Positions 13,129 to 20,337 of a stretch of DNA of 32,870 nucleotides are shown piece by piece. The notes beneath the pieces are model-generated. The model had not been told where the DNA came from and made no database searches. It saw nothing but the letters and a program-made list of their open reading frames with translations. The translations under genes and the position numbers were made by a program. This DNA comes from a virus. The stretch is from positions 1 to 32,870 of IMG/VR virus record IMGVR_UViG_3300043568_000377. One strand, given 5' to 3'. Position 1 is the first letter of the stretch; each line of letters opens with the position of its first letter.

Positions 13129-13138
13129 ATAAATAAAT

Positions 13139-13903
13139 ATGAGTAACTTTTATAGCAAAAAGTCGGTTAGTGGTGCTCCAATAGATTTGGATGACCAAAG
13201 CAGAGTAATTACTGTTTACTATTCCGCATTCGGTAACGTAGATAGCGATGGTGATGTAATCACTCCTGGTGCGTTTACTAAAACATTAACAGAGAACGGT
13301 CCACAAAACAAGAACAGAGTATGGCACTTGTTTAACCACTCTACAGACAAACCTATTGCCAAGCCATTTGAAATGATGGAAGATGGCTTTGGTTTAAAGG
13401 CAAGAGTTAAAATGCCTAATACAACTTTGGGTAATGATACCTATGAGTTGTATAAAGAAGGTCATATCACAGAACATAGTATTGGATTTCAAACTATGAA
13501 AGCTCAAGCTAAATCTGGATATAACGAAATAACAGAAATTAAATTGTTTGAAGGCTCTTCAGTATTATGGGGAGCTAATTCTAATACACCAACAGTAGAT
13601 GTTAAATCTAATTTCAAGTCAGAAATTATTGATGAGATTGGTAAAACTATCAAGTCTTTAAGAAATGGCAAGTTTACAGATGAAACATTTGAGTTGCTTG
13701 AATTAAAATTAAAACAATTACAGCAATTTTTATCTGAACTAGAAGCGAAAGAATCAGTTATCCTTACTGTAACCGCAGAAATCTGTTCCGAAGATCCGTC
13801 TGAAGAAGAAGATGAAGTAGCATTAGAGGAAGAAGAAAACCCGATGGCTGAAGTTGAGCAAGAAATGGCAAACTATTTAAAATCATTTAAAATTTTCAAC
13901 TAA
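13139..13903 (+). CDS. Prohead maturation protease (HK97 U35-like)
   Basis: 254 residues. Cleaves scaffold/delta domains during capsid maturation. The fold markers are FGNVDSDGDVITPGAFTKTL (about 31-50), the His in RVWHLFNHSTDKPIAKP (His63 or His67) and the Ser in ITEHSIGF (Ser114), followed by IKLFEGSSVLWGANSNTP (Glu138). Together these fit the S-H-E type triad of the prohead protease family. The acidic C-terminal tail (EEDEVALEEEENPMAEVEQE) may serve as scaffold. Its stop overlaps the major capsid ATG as TAATG, so the pair is probably made together. Confidence 0.92.
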   Translation: MSNFYSKKSVSGAPIDLDDQSRVITVYYSAFGNVDSDGDVITPGAFTKTLTENGPQNKNRVWHLFNHSTDKPIAKPFEMMEDGFGLKARVKMPNTTLGNDTYELYKEGHITEHSIGFQTMKAQAKSGYNEITEIKLFEGSSVLWGANSNTPTVDVKSNFKSEIIDEIGKTIKSLRNGKFTDETFELLELKLKQLQQFLSELEAKESVILTVTAEICSEDPSEEEDEVALEEEENPMAEVEQEMANYLKSFKIFN

Positions 13904-15069
13904 TGGTAGAAGAAATTAAAAGTGCTTTCGAGGGCGTTAAAACCGAAGTAAACGGTGCTATCGAAACATTAAAAGCTGATAACGCAGTAGCGGTAGATGG
14001 CTTAAAATCAGAATTAGAAGAATTAAAATCTCAAGTTGCTGTAGTAAAAGATGCTGCAGACAAATTAGAGGCAAAAAACAATCGTAAGACAATGAGTGAA
14101 AATCAAGTAAAAGGGTTCAATGCAACTCTTGCTGAAGCAATCGAAAAGAATGCTGACAGTATCGCAAAATTAGGTCGTGGTGAAGCAAAGCGTTCAGGTT
14201 TTGTTTTAGACACTAAGGCAGTAGGTAACATGACAGAAGCAGTTAACTTAACTGGTGACATCCAAAGACAATATGCTCCTCAAGTATATGCTCTTCCTTC
14301 TCGTAAGGTGCATTTGAGAAGTTTATTACCAGTAGGAACTATTTCTACAGGTTTATTCACTTTCCCTAAGGAAACAGGTGGTGAAGGTGATGCAGCTCCA
14401 CAAGTTCAAGGTTCTGCTAAATCTCAAATCGATTTTGATATCACTATGACTGATGCTCCTGCTCAGTACATTGCTGGTTATGTAAGAATCTCTCGTCAAA
14501 TGTTAGATGACGTTCCTGCTATGACTTCTTTCTTACAAGCTCGTTTGTTAGAGAAGTATTTATTAGCTGAAGATGCTCAGTTATTAAATGGTAATGGTAC
14601 TGCTCCTAACTTAACTGGTTTGACTGTGAATGCTGCTGCTTTTAGTGGTGCTGCTACAGTTGACGTTGAGCAATTAGTACAAGCTATTGCACAAGTTTCT
14701 GCTGGTAACTACAGTGCTAATGGTATCTTGATTAACCCAACTGATTGGGCTGCTATCATGAATACAAAGAATACTAACGCTGCTTATAGCCTTCCAGGTT
14801 CTACAGTTGTTACTACTGACGGTAGTGTTTCTATCGCTGGTATCCCAGTATTCCAATCTACAGCAATCGCTGCTGATAAGTTCTTAGTAGGTGACTGGTC
14901 AATGGGTGCTCAAATCATGCAAAATCAAGGTATCTCTGTTCAGTTCTCTGAAATGGATAGCGATAACTTCCAAAAGAACTTGATTACTGTAAGAGTTGAA
15001 GCTCGTATTGCATTCCCTATCTACTACAACAGTGCGTTTGTATATGGTGATTTCGGTAACGTAGCTTAA
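13903..15069 (+). CDS. Major capsid protein, HK97 fold
   Basis: 388 residues. The N-terminal ~70 residues are a coiled-coil delta-like scaffold (VEEIKSAFEGVKTEVNGAIE...SELEELKSQVAVVKDAADKL), expected to be removed by the adjacent protease. The shell domain follows: VNLTGDIQRQYAPQVYALPS, LLPVGTISTGLFTFPKE, YIAGYVRISRQMLDDV, LLAEDAQLLNGNGTAPNLTG and INPTDWAAIMNTKN are standard HK97-fold landmarks. Codon use is markedly biased toward GCT/ACT, as expected for the most abundant virion protein. A terminator follows at once. Confidence 0.95.
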   Translation: MVEEIKSAFEGVKTEVNGAIETLKADNAVAVDGLKSELEELKSQVAVVKDAADKLEAKNNRKTMSENQVKGFNATLAEAIEKNADSIAKLGRGEAKRSGFVLDTKAVGNMTEAVNLTGDIQRQYAPQVYALPSRKVHLRSLLPVGTISTGLFTFPKETGGEGDAAPQVQGSAKSQIDFDITMTDAPAQYIAGYVRISRQMLDDVPAMTSFLQARLLEKYLLAEDAQLLNGNGTAPNLTGLTVNAAAFSGAATVDVEQLVQAIAQVSAGNYSANGILINPTDWAAIMNTKNTNAAYSLPGSTVVTTDGSVSIAGIPVFQSTAIAADKFLVGDWSMGAQIMQNQGISVQFSEMDSDNFQKNLITVRVEARIAFPIYYNSAFVYGDFGNVA

Positions 15070-15072
15070 TCC

Positions 15073-15084
15073 TAGATTAATCTA
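15073..15084. repeat. 12-bp perfect palindrome after capsid gene
   Basis: TAGATTAATCTA immediately follows the capsid stop codon and precedes the terminator. It may just extend the terminator region or mark a protein site. Confidence 0.45.
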
Positions 15085-15092
15085 AAATACAA

Positions 15093-15122
15093 GGGGGCAG
15101 CCGCAAACTGCCTCCTTTTTTT
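15093..15122 (+). terminator. Intrinsic terminator after major capsid gene
   Basis: GGGGGCAG (15093-15100), a 7-base loop, then CTGCCTCC (15108-15115): an 8-bp stem with one G-U pair, followed by T7. It would limit read-through from the highly expressed capsid gene into the connector genes, which have their own promoter-like box. Confidence 0.88.
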
Positions 15123-15141
15123 ATGTCCGCTATATTTTAGT

Positions 15142-15149
15142 TATTTTTG
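15142..15149 (+). promoter_or_regulatory. Bacteroidota -7 element before connector gene
   Basis: TATTTTTG followed by TAAAAACAAT. The match to TAnnTTTG is exact, the TTG upstream element is not evident, and the box ends 16 bases before the ATG at 15166. It lies just after a terminator, which supports a real promoter. Confidence 0.58.
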
Positions 15150-15165
15150 TAAAAACAATGGCATA

Positions 15166-15711
15166 ATGCAAATAGTAAGAGATATTACAACCACAGTAGC
15201 ACCTTCAGCCACAGTGGTTACTTTAGCGGAAGCTAAGAATTACCTTAGAGTAGATTATAGCGAAGATGATACTTTGATTACATCTTTAATAAATACAGCT
15301 CAAACAAGACTTGAGCAATATGCAGGTGTCGCAATGACTCCTAGAACTTTAAGAGTTGTAGCTTATGTAGATAGCTTTATAGAGTTACCTTACACTCCTA
15401 CAAACACTATATCAGTAGTAGAGTATTGGAATAGCACAGCTTGGGTAGCAATGTCTGTTGGGGATTATCAGGTACTTGGTGAAACCACCAAAAAGGTCTA
15501 CATGACTAGCATTTTCGATAACGAGTTTAGATTCACTTATACTTGTGGTTATGCTACTACACCTACAACAATGAAGACTGCCCTTTTAAAGATGGTTTCA
15601 GACCTATATGAGTACAGAGAGTCATCAGTTGAGGCAACTAAGCCTTCAGCTAATTTAATGACCGCATACGAGCTTATGAAGCCATTTAAACGCATAAACG
15701 TTATTATCTAA
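15166..15711 (+). CDS. Head-tail connector, gp6-like
   Basis: 181 residues. The segment VTLAEAKNYLRVDYSEDDTL and ITSLINTAQTRLEQYAGVAM (about residues 20-58) is the signature of the phage gp6-like connector (Phage_connect_1/DUF3199-like), a ring protein added beneath the portal after packaging. The rest is beta-rich with a helical end. Its stop overlaps the next start as TAATG. Confidence 0.9.
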   Translation: MQIVRDITTTVAPSATVVTLAEAKNYLRVDYSEDDTLITSLINTAQTRLEQYAGVAMTPRTLRVVAYVDSFIELPYTPTNTISVVEYWNSTAWVAMSVGDYQVLGETTKKVYMTSIFDNEFRFTYTCGYATTPTTMKTALLKMVSDLYEYRESSVEATKPSANLMTAYELMKPFKRINVII

Positions 15712-16031
15712 TGATAGGCAAACTACATAATAGGATTACTTTCCAAAGTCAATCTAATGCTTCTGATGGAGCTGGTGGTGTAGTAACTACTTTGGTAGAC
15801 TATTACACTTGTTGGGCTCAGATGTCTAGGAATACAAATGACAGGTCAGATATAGCAGGAAAAGATAATATAAGCGATGATATTACTTTTAGAATTAGAT
15901 ATACTACTTCAAAGATATTTACAAATAAACTTGTAATATCTTATCAATCAAACCTTTATAACATTAATTCAGTTATTAATGAAGGTGATAACAATAGTTA
16001 TTTTTTAATAGGCTGTTCAACTCTTAAATAA
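15711..16031 (+). CDS. Head-tail adaptor, SPP1 gp16-like
   Basis: 106 residues. The opening MIGKLHNRITFQSQSNASDG and AGGVVTTLVDYYTCWAQMS match the Phage_H_T_join family (SPP1 gp16, HK97 gp9-like), whose members plug the connector stack and bind the tail. Beta-rich throughout and of usual length. Ends in TAATG overlap with the gp10-like gene. Confidence 0.9.
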   Translation: MIGKLHNRITFQSQSNASDGAGGVVTTLVDYYTCWAQMSRNTNDRSDIAGKDNISDDITFRIRYTTSKIFTNKLVISYQSNLYNINSVINEGDNNSYFLIGCSTLK

Positions 16032-16498
16032 TGGCAAAGTTTCAGCTTAATATAAGTGGCAAAGATGCTATACTTAATAAATTTAAACAAGCACCTCAAA
16101 TAATGACCAAAGAAGCAGCTAAAATTATTTATGAAACAGCAGTAGAAATTGAGAATAAAGCCAAGAGTAGAGTTGCAGTTGACACATCGGCTTTAAGAAG
16201 TTCAATAAGAGCAACAAGGCTTTCTAATGGATCATCTATGATTAAAGCTGGCTTATCTAATGTAAGCAATAGTAAAGGGCATTTAATCAATTATGCAGCC
16301 TTTGTAGAGTTTGGTACAGGTCAAAAACCTAATACCGCATATAAAACACTAAACAATTCTGGTATAACTACTTATGCTGAAGAATTTAAAGGAATAGGCA
16401 AAAGAAAGCAACTTAGAGCTCCAGATGCTTATTTATTTAATTCTACTGATGAATTAATAGGCAAAATGGTGAATAGAATAAAGAAGATAAAGATATAA
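16031..16498 (+). CDS. HK97 gp10-like tail-joining protein
   Basis: 155 residues. AAKIIYETAVEIENKAKSRV and DTSALRSSIRA with AAFVEFGTGQKPNTAYK (about 90-106) are the family landmarks of HK97 gp10 and its relatives, which act at the head-tail interface. The C-terminus is basic (NRIKKIKI). Positioned between adaptor and tail-terminator genes, as usual. Confidence 0.9.
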   Translation: MAKFQLNISGKDAILNKFKQAPQIMTKEAAKIIYETAVEIENKAKSRVAVDTSALRSSIRATRLSNGSSMIKAGLSNVSNSKGHLINYAAFVEFGTGQKPNTAYKTLNNSGITTYAEEFKGIGKRKQLRAPDAYLFNSTDELIGKMVNRIKKIKI

Positions 16499-16509
16499 AT
16501 ATATTTCAT

Positions 16510-16517
16510 TAAATTTG
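16510..16517 (+). promoter_or_regulatory. Bacteroidota -7 element before small tail gene
   Basis: TAAATTTG followed by TACAAAATCAAT, ending 15 bases before the ATG at 16533. Spacing to the start codon is close to that of the boxes at 10860 and 15142. No clear TTG upstream. Confidence 0.52.
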
Positions 16518-16532
16518 TACAAAATCAATACC

Positions 16533-16685
16533 ATGACAATTACACTAAACGAAGAGCAGGTAAAACAATTAGACGCATTTATTCAAGAAATGCCAACTAA
16601 ATTTGGTTTACCTTTAACTCAGTTCTTATCAAAACTTGCTCAAGAGCAAAATCCTGAGGAAGTAAAAGAGGAAACAGAAGCTTAA
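16533..16685 (+). CDS. Small hypothetical protein (50 aa) before tail terminator
   Basis: ATG at 16533, TAA at 16683-16685. It begins MTITLNEEQVKQLDAFIQEM and ends with an acidic helix (EEVKEETEA). A strongly amphipathic helical peptide with no recognised family. Its stop overlaps the next ATG as TAATG, and a promoter-like box sits directly upstream, both supporting a real gene. Confidence 0.7.
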   Translation: MTITLNEEQVKQLDAFIQEMPTKFGLPLTQFLSKLAQEQNPEEVKEETEA

Positions 16686-17113
16686 TGAAAGATTGCGGTT
16701 TAGCTATAAGAAAGGCTTATGTAGATAAGTTAGCATCACAAAGTTTTTCTTTGGGTGTTTATGATACTATTGCACCTGATACAGTTAACCCACCTTTCCT
16801 AATTATAAGCAGTCAAACATCGGTTGAAAATAGCGACAAACAGAGTTATAACTTTGATGTCACTATACAGTTTGATATTGTTTATAAGACCAATAAGTCA
16901 GGTGAAGTAGGGCAGAAATCGGTAGACCAGTGGGCTAACGAATTGTTAGTGATCATAGGCGTTAATGTGCCAGATTACCCAAGTGCTTCTCCTGACTTTA
17001 AAATAGTAACTCGTACTATGGGTACAAACTTTGCTACATTTGATTATGTAGACGAAGCTTATATCTTTAGAAGAGTTATCACAATGAATCATTTTGTAAC
17101 TCAAATATTATAA
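16685..17113 (+). CDS. Tail completion/terminator protein (DUF3168-like)
   Basis: 142 residues, opening MKDCGLAIRKAYVDKLASQS. The core alternates beta strands (PPFLIISSQTSVENSDKQSY; FDVTIQFDIVYK) with a helix (SVDQWANELLVIIGV), the topology of the tail terminator/completion family that caps the tail tube and joins it to the head. Assignment rests on gene position between gp10-like and tube genes plus this pattern. Confidence 0.78.
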   Translation: MKDCGLAIRKAYVDKLASQSFSLGVYDTIAPDTVNPPFLIISSQTSVENSDKQSYNFDVTIQFDIVYKTNKSGEVGQKSVDQWANELLVIIGVNVPDYPSASPDFKIVTRTMGTNFATFDYVDEAYIFRRVITMNHFVTQIL

Positions 17114-17132
17114 AAAATTAAAATAAAATAAA

Positions 17133-17573
17133 ATGCCAACAACAGGAATTTTTAATGGTACAAATCTAGTAGTGCTTGTAGGAAGTGAAGTAATAGCTCA
17201 CTCTACATCATGTTCTTTATCTGTAAGTGCTGACTTACCAGATGCAACAACTAAATCAAGCGGTGGATGGGCTGAAGAAATTGCAGGATTGCGTTCTTGG
17301 TCTTTAACAACAGATGGTCTTGCTACAGTAGAGCCAACAAATGTTAATTATTCAGTAGGAGATATTTTTTCTGCTTTAAATGGTAGAACAGCAGTTACTG
17401 TTAAGTTTACAACAGCTACAGGATCAACTTTGGTTGTAGGTGATTTAGCATGGACTGGTTTAGCATTTGTAGAGAGTTTAGATATTACTGCTGACATGGA
17501 ATCTCCAGTAACTTACTCTGCTTCTTTTACAGGAACAGGAGTATTGACTCAAGCTGCAAACCCAGCAATCTAA
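17133..17573 (+). CDS. Major tail tube protein, TP901-1-like
   Basis: 146 residues, almost all beta. The opening MPTTGIFNGTNLVVLVGSEV and IAHSTSCSLSVSADLPDATT matches the phage major tail protein family (TP901-1-like). The segment LRSWSLTTDGLATVEP and TFTGTG-type endings are family features. It forms the hexameric tube rings. The same domain is reused in the downstream protein at 22315. Confidence 0.92.
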   Translation: MPTTGIFNGTNLVVLVGSEVIAHSTSCSLSVSADLPDATTKSSGGWAEEIAGLRSWSLTTDGLATVEPTNVNYSVGDIFSALNGRTAVTVKFTTATGSTLVVGDLAWTGLAFVESLDITADMESPVTYSASFTGTGVLTQAANPAI

Positions 17574-17601
17574 AACTAAATAACACCAAAAACACCAATA
17601 T

Positions 17602-17973
17602 ATGAGAGGACATTACGAACTATCCCTAAGCGATGGGACTAAAATACCTATGAGGTTTTGTACATGGTCTTTAAAAAGATTCTGTCAACTTCAAGGAATT
17701 GGTCCTGCTGAAATAGGGGAAGCATTAAGTGGTACAACATCACTTGAAGCTATAAGTAACTTATTTAGAGCTGCGGCTGAATACCCTTTATATAAAGAAG
17801 GTATTACTCCAAAGTTTACCGATATTGATACCTGTGATTGGATTGATGACATGGGTGGTATTGGTGGTAAAAAGTTTCAGGAAGTAATGGCTGCATTAAC
17901 AGAAAGCTTAAATAGTGGACTAGAAGAATCAACTACTAAGAAAGCAGATAAAGATGCGGTAAAAAAAAATTAG
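17602..17973 (+). CDS. Tail assembly chaperone, upstream (G-like) frame
   Basis: 123 residues. LKRFCQLQGIGPAEIGEALS and the helical core fit a tail-assembly chaperone that binds the tape measure. It ends in DAVKKN at a stop just past a run of nine A, from which ribosomes can shift -1 into the 18000-18296 frame, exactly as in lambda gpG/gpGT. Both the short and the extended products are expected. It lies immediately after the tail tube gene and before the tape measure, the canonical position. Confidence 0.85.
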   Translation: MRGHYELSLSDGTKIPMRFCTWSLKRFCQLQGIGPAEIGEALSGTTSLEAISNLFRAAAEYPLYKEGITPKFTDIDTCDWIDDMGGIGGKKFQEVMAALTESLNSGLEESTTKKADKDAVKKN

Positions 17974-18296
17974 AGTGGATTGATATTGAAAGATATACAA
18001 TGGGGGAGTGCCAAGTGCTTCCCCATTTGTTTTGGGATATGACGATGGCTGAGTTAGATTTTGTGTGGTATGGTTACCGTCATAAAGAAGAACAAGAATG
18101 GATAAAGGTTAGATGGCAGACTACTATTTTAATTAATATGCAACTGCCTAAAGGCAAAAAAGTTAAGCCTAGTGAGCTTTTATCACTTGACTGCGATAAT
18201 CGTAACTTTGTGAAGCAAAGAGTGATGACCAACGAAGAGTTGAGTGAAGTGCTTAAAAAATACGAAAACGTAAAACCAATAAAGCAAAATGGCTGA
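17602..18296 (+). CDS. Tail assembly chaperone fusion (GT-like) by -1 frameshift
   Basis: Frameshifted product: the upstream frame reads to the A run at 17961-17969, slips -1 on A AAA AAA and continues KLEWIDIERYTMGECQ... to 18296. The T-like part (about 109 residues, YGYRHKEEQEWIKVRWQTTI and LSLDCDNRNFVKQR) is helical and would bind the tape measure. The downstream frame also has an ATG at 18000, but the open reading extends back to the A run with natural protein sequence, which supports the fusion. The last 8 bases overlap the tape-measure start. Confidence 0.82.
17961..18026 (+). promoter_or_regulatory. Slippery A9 run and downstream hairpin
   Basis: Nine A at 17961-17969 contain the heptamer A AAA AAA in the zero frame, followed by T and TAG. 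A 9-bp hairpin, ATGGGGGAG (18000-18008) with CTTCCCCAT (18018-18026), one G-U pair and a 9-base loop, lies about 30 bases downstream. That is farther than the usual 5-9 base spacing of a stimulator, so the hairpin's role is uncertain; the slippery run alone could suffice. Confidence 0.8.
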
Positions 18297-20337
18297 TCAG
18301 AATTTAAAAGTCAATATTAACTTAGACATTACGGAGTTTAATAAGAATGCTAAGGCAATGTCTGATGCATTAAGTAAGGTATTAGGCAAAGATGTAAAGA
18401 TATTTGCCGATGACATGAAGAAGGCTGAAACCTCAATTAATGGGGCTGAGAAAGCCATGAAAGGTGCAACTTCTGCAGCGTCTAAGGCAGGTGGTGAAAT
18501 AAAACAAGGTAATAAGCAATGGACAAACTTTGCTTTAATTTTACAAGATTTACCATACGGATTTAGAGGTATTCAAAATAACTTACCTGCTGTTATAGGT
18601 GGTTTTGCTGGAATGACTGGTCCTATATACTTAGCAACTTCAGCTCTTATTGCATTTTTTACAGCATGGGATGCAGGGTTCTTTAAAACAAAGAATGCTC
18701 TAACAATATTACAAGATGCAAATAAAGAATATGCCGAATCTTTAAAATCCTCAATGGGATCTGCTGGTGAAGAGATAACTAAAATGCAAGCTTTAGTTAA
18801 AATAGCAGGTGATGCAGGTAATTCTATGGATAAAAGATTACAAGCTGTTAAGCAATTACAATCAGAATATCCAGCATACTTTGGTAATTTAGATAAAGAA
18901 ACTATTTTAAATGGGAATGTTAAAAATGCAGTAGATGGAGTAAAAAGTGCTATTATTGAAAGAGCAAAAGCTACTGCCATTGCTGGGAAAATAAATAAAT
19001 TATCTGCTGAAAAGTTTGCTAAAGAAGAAGAATTATATCAATTAGCACTTCAAAAGACCTTTAAGATACAAAAAGCCATACAGTATGTTAACCAAATGAA
19101 GGCATTAGGTTACACTGAATCTGCAAAACATTTAAAAGGTTTAATTGATACACAAATAAAAGGAATTAGAGAAGAGGAAAATGTAATTAAGGGTACTGTA
19201 GATGTAATTGATAAAGAACTTACAAGACTAGATGGGTTATATCAAGATGCATCTACTAAATCTATAGCTTTAGAAACTGATGTTCCTGAACCAGGTCCTA
19301 AAGAAAAAGTAAGCACAAAGGCATTAGACGCATTAAAGTCACAAGCTAAGCTTTATGAAGATGATTTATTTACTAGAAGATATTACAATTTACTTGTTTT
19401 AGATGAAGAAGAAAGAGTTGCTTTAAAACAAGCAGAGATAGACAAGCTTTCTAGTGATGATAAAGCATCTATAGCTGAAGATTTCAAAAATAGAAGATTA
19501 TTAATTGAAAAGCAAACTCAAGAAGGAATACAACAAATTAGAAATAAGGATGTTGAAAATCAAGCAAAATTTGAAGAAGATGAGTTTAAAAAAATAAAAG
19601 AAGCATACGATAAGCAACTAGATGTTTTTGATCAGTTTTATAAGAACAAGCAAAATCTAAGCACAGGTGATAGAATAAAGCAAAAATCAATATATGAGCA
19701 AGAAGCTTCTGATTTGCAATATATGCTTGAAAGTAATCTTATAACTTATGATGATTATATAAAAAGATTAGGCGAAACATTTAAAGGATGGTCAAATAAT
19801 AATAAAGCTATAACCAAAGAAGCTGCTAGTTCTATAATGCAAATAGGTAATGGGTTAATGTCAGCATTAGGATCATCTATGGATATGCTAATAAACAAAG
19901 GTGCTAGTTTAAGTGATATTATAAAAGGCATGGTTAATGATCTTATTCAGCAATTAATAAAGGTTATTGCTACTGCTGCAATAGCTGCTGCATTAATGAG
20001 TGTAATATTTCCTGGAAAGCTAGCTGATGCTGGAATGAGTGGTATTGATCTTTTTGAAAGTTTATTTACACAAGGAATGGGATTAGGTTCTATGGCATTC
20101 CCTCCTAAAAAAATGGCAAATGGAGGTATCGTATCAGGTCCTACAATGGGTCTTATGGGTGAATATCCTGGTGCTGCAAATAATCCTGAAGTAGTAGCTC
20201 CATTAGATAAATTAAAATCTATGATTGGTGGTGGTTCAGGTGGTACATTTGTACTTAGAGGACAAGATTTATTATTAGCTACAAATAGAGCACAAAAGGC
20301 ATCTAATCTTAAAGGACAATCAATATCTTTAGCATAA
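18289..20337 (+). CDS. Tape measure protein
   Basis: 682 residues, the protein that sets tail length; a rule of about 1.5 angstrom per residue suggests a tail near 100 nm. N-terminal helical coil (about 1-75), then a hydrophobic block (LPYGFRGIQNNLPAVIGGFA and LATSALIAFFTAWDAGF) typical of tape measures. Long helical repeats follow (residues about 340-560). A second hydrophobic stretch lies near 585-620 (LIQQLIKVIATAAIAAALMS). The Gly-rich end with NGGIVSGPTMGLMGEYPGAA and NPEVVAPLDKLKSMIG is the usual tape-measure C-terminus. Starts 8 bases inside the chaperone frame. Confidence 0.93.
   Translation: MADQNLKVNINLDITEFNKNAKAMSDALSKVLGKDVKIFADDMKKAETSINGAEKAMKGATSAASKAGGEIKQGNKQWTNFALILQDLPYGFRGIQNNLPAVIGGFAGMTGPIYLATSALIAFFTAWDAGFFKTKNALTILQDANKEYAESLKSSMGSAGEEITKMQALVKIAGDAGNSMDKRLQAVKQLQSEYPAYFGNLDKETILNGNVKNAVDGVKSAIIERAKATAIAGKINKLSAEKFAKEEELYQLALQKTFKIQKAIQYVNQMKALGYTESAKHLKGLIDTQIKGIREEENVIKGTVDVIDKELTRLDGLYQDASTKSIALETDVPEPGPKEKVSTKALDALKSQAKLYEDDLFTRRYYNLLVLDEEERVALKQAEIDKLSSDDKASIAEDFKNRRLLIEKQTQEGIQQIRNKDVENQAKFEEDEFKKIKEAYDKQLDVFDQFYKNKQNLSTGDRIKQKSIYEQEASDLQYMLESNLITYDDYIKRLGETFKGWSNNNKAITKEAASSIMQIGNGLMSALGSSMDMLINKGASLSDIIKGMVNDLIQQLIKVIATAAIAAALMSVIFPGKLADAGMSGIDLFESLFTQGMGLGSMAFPPKKMANGGIVSGPTMGLMGEYPGAANNPEVVAPLDKLKSMIGGGSGGTFVLRGQDLLLATNRAQKASNLKGQSISLA

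Noticed and set aside
18573-18980. Minus-strand ORF of 135 residues inside the tape-measure gene
   Set aside because: Antisense shadow of a well-supported coding region, with Ala/Leu-rich composition expected from the complementary frame.
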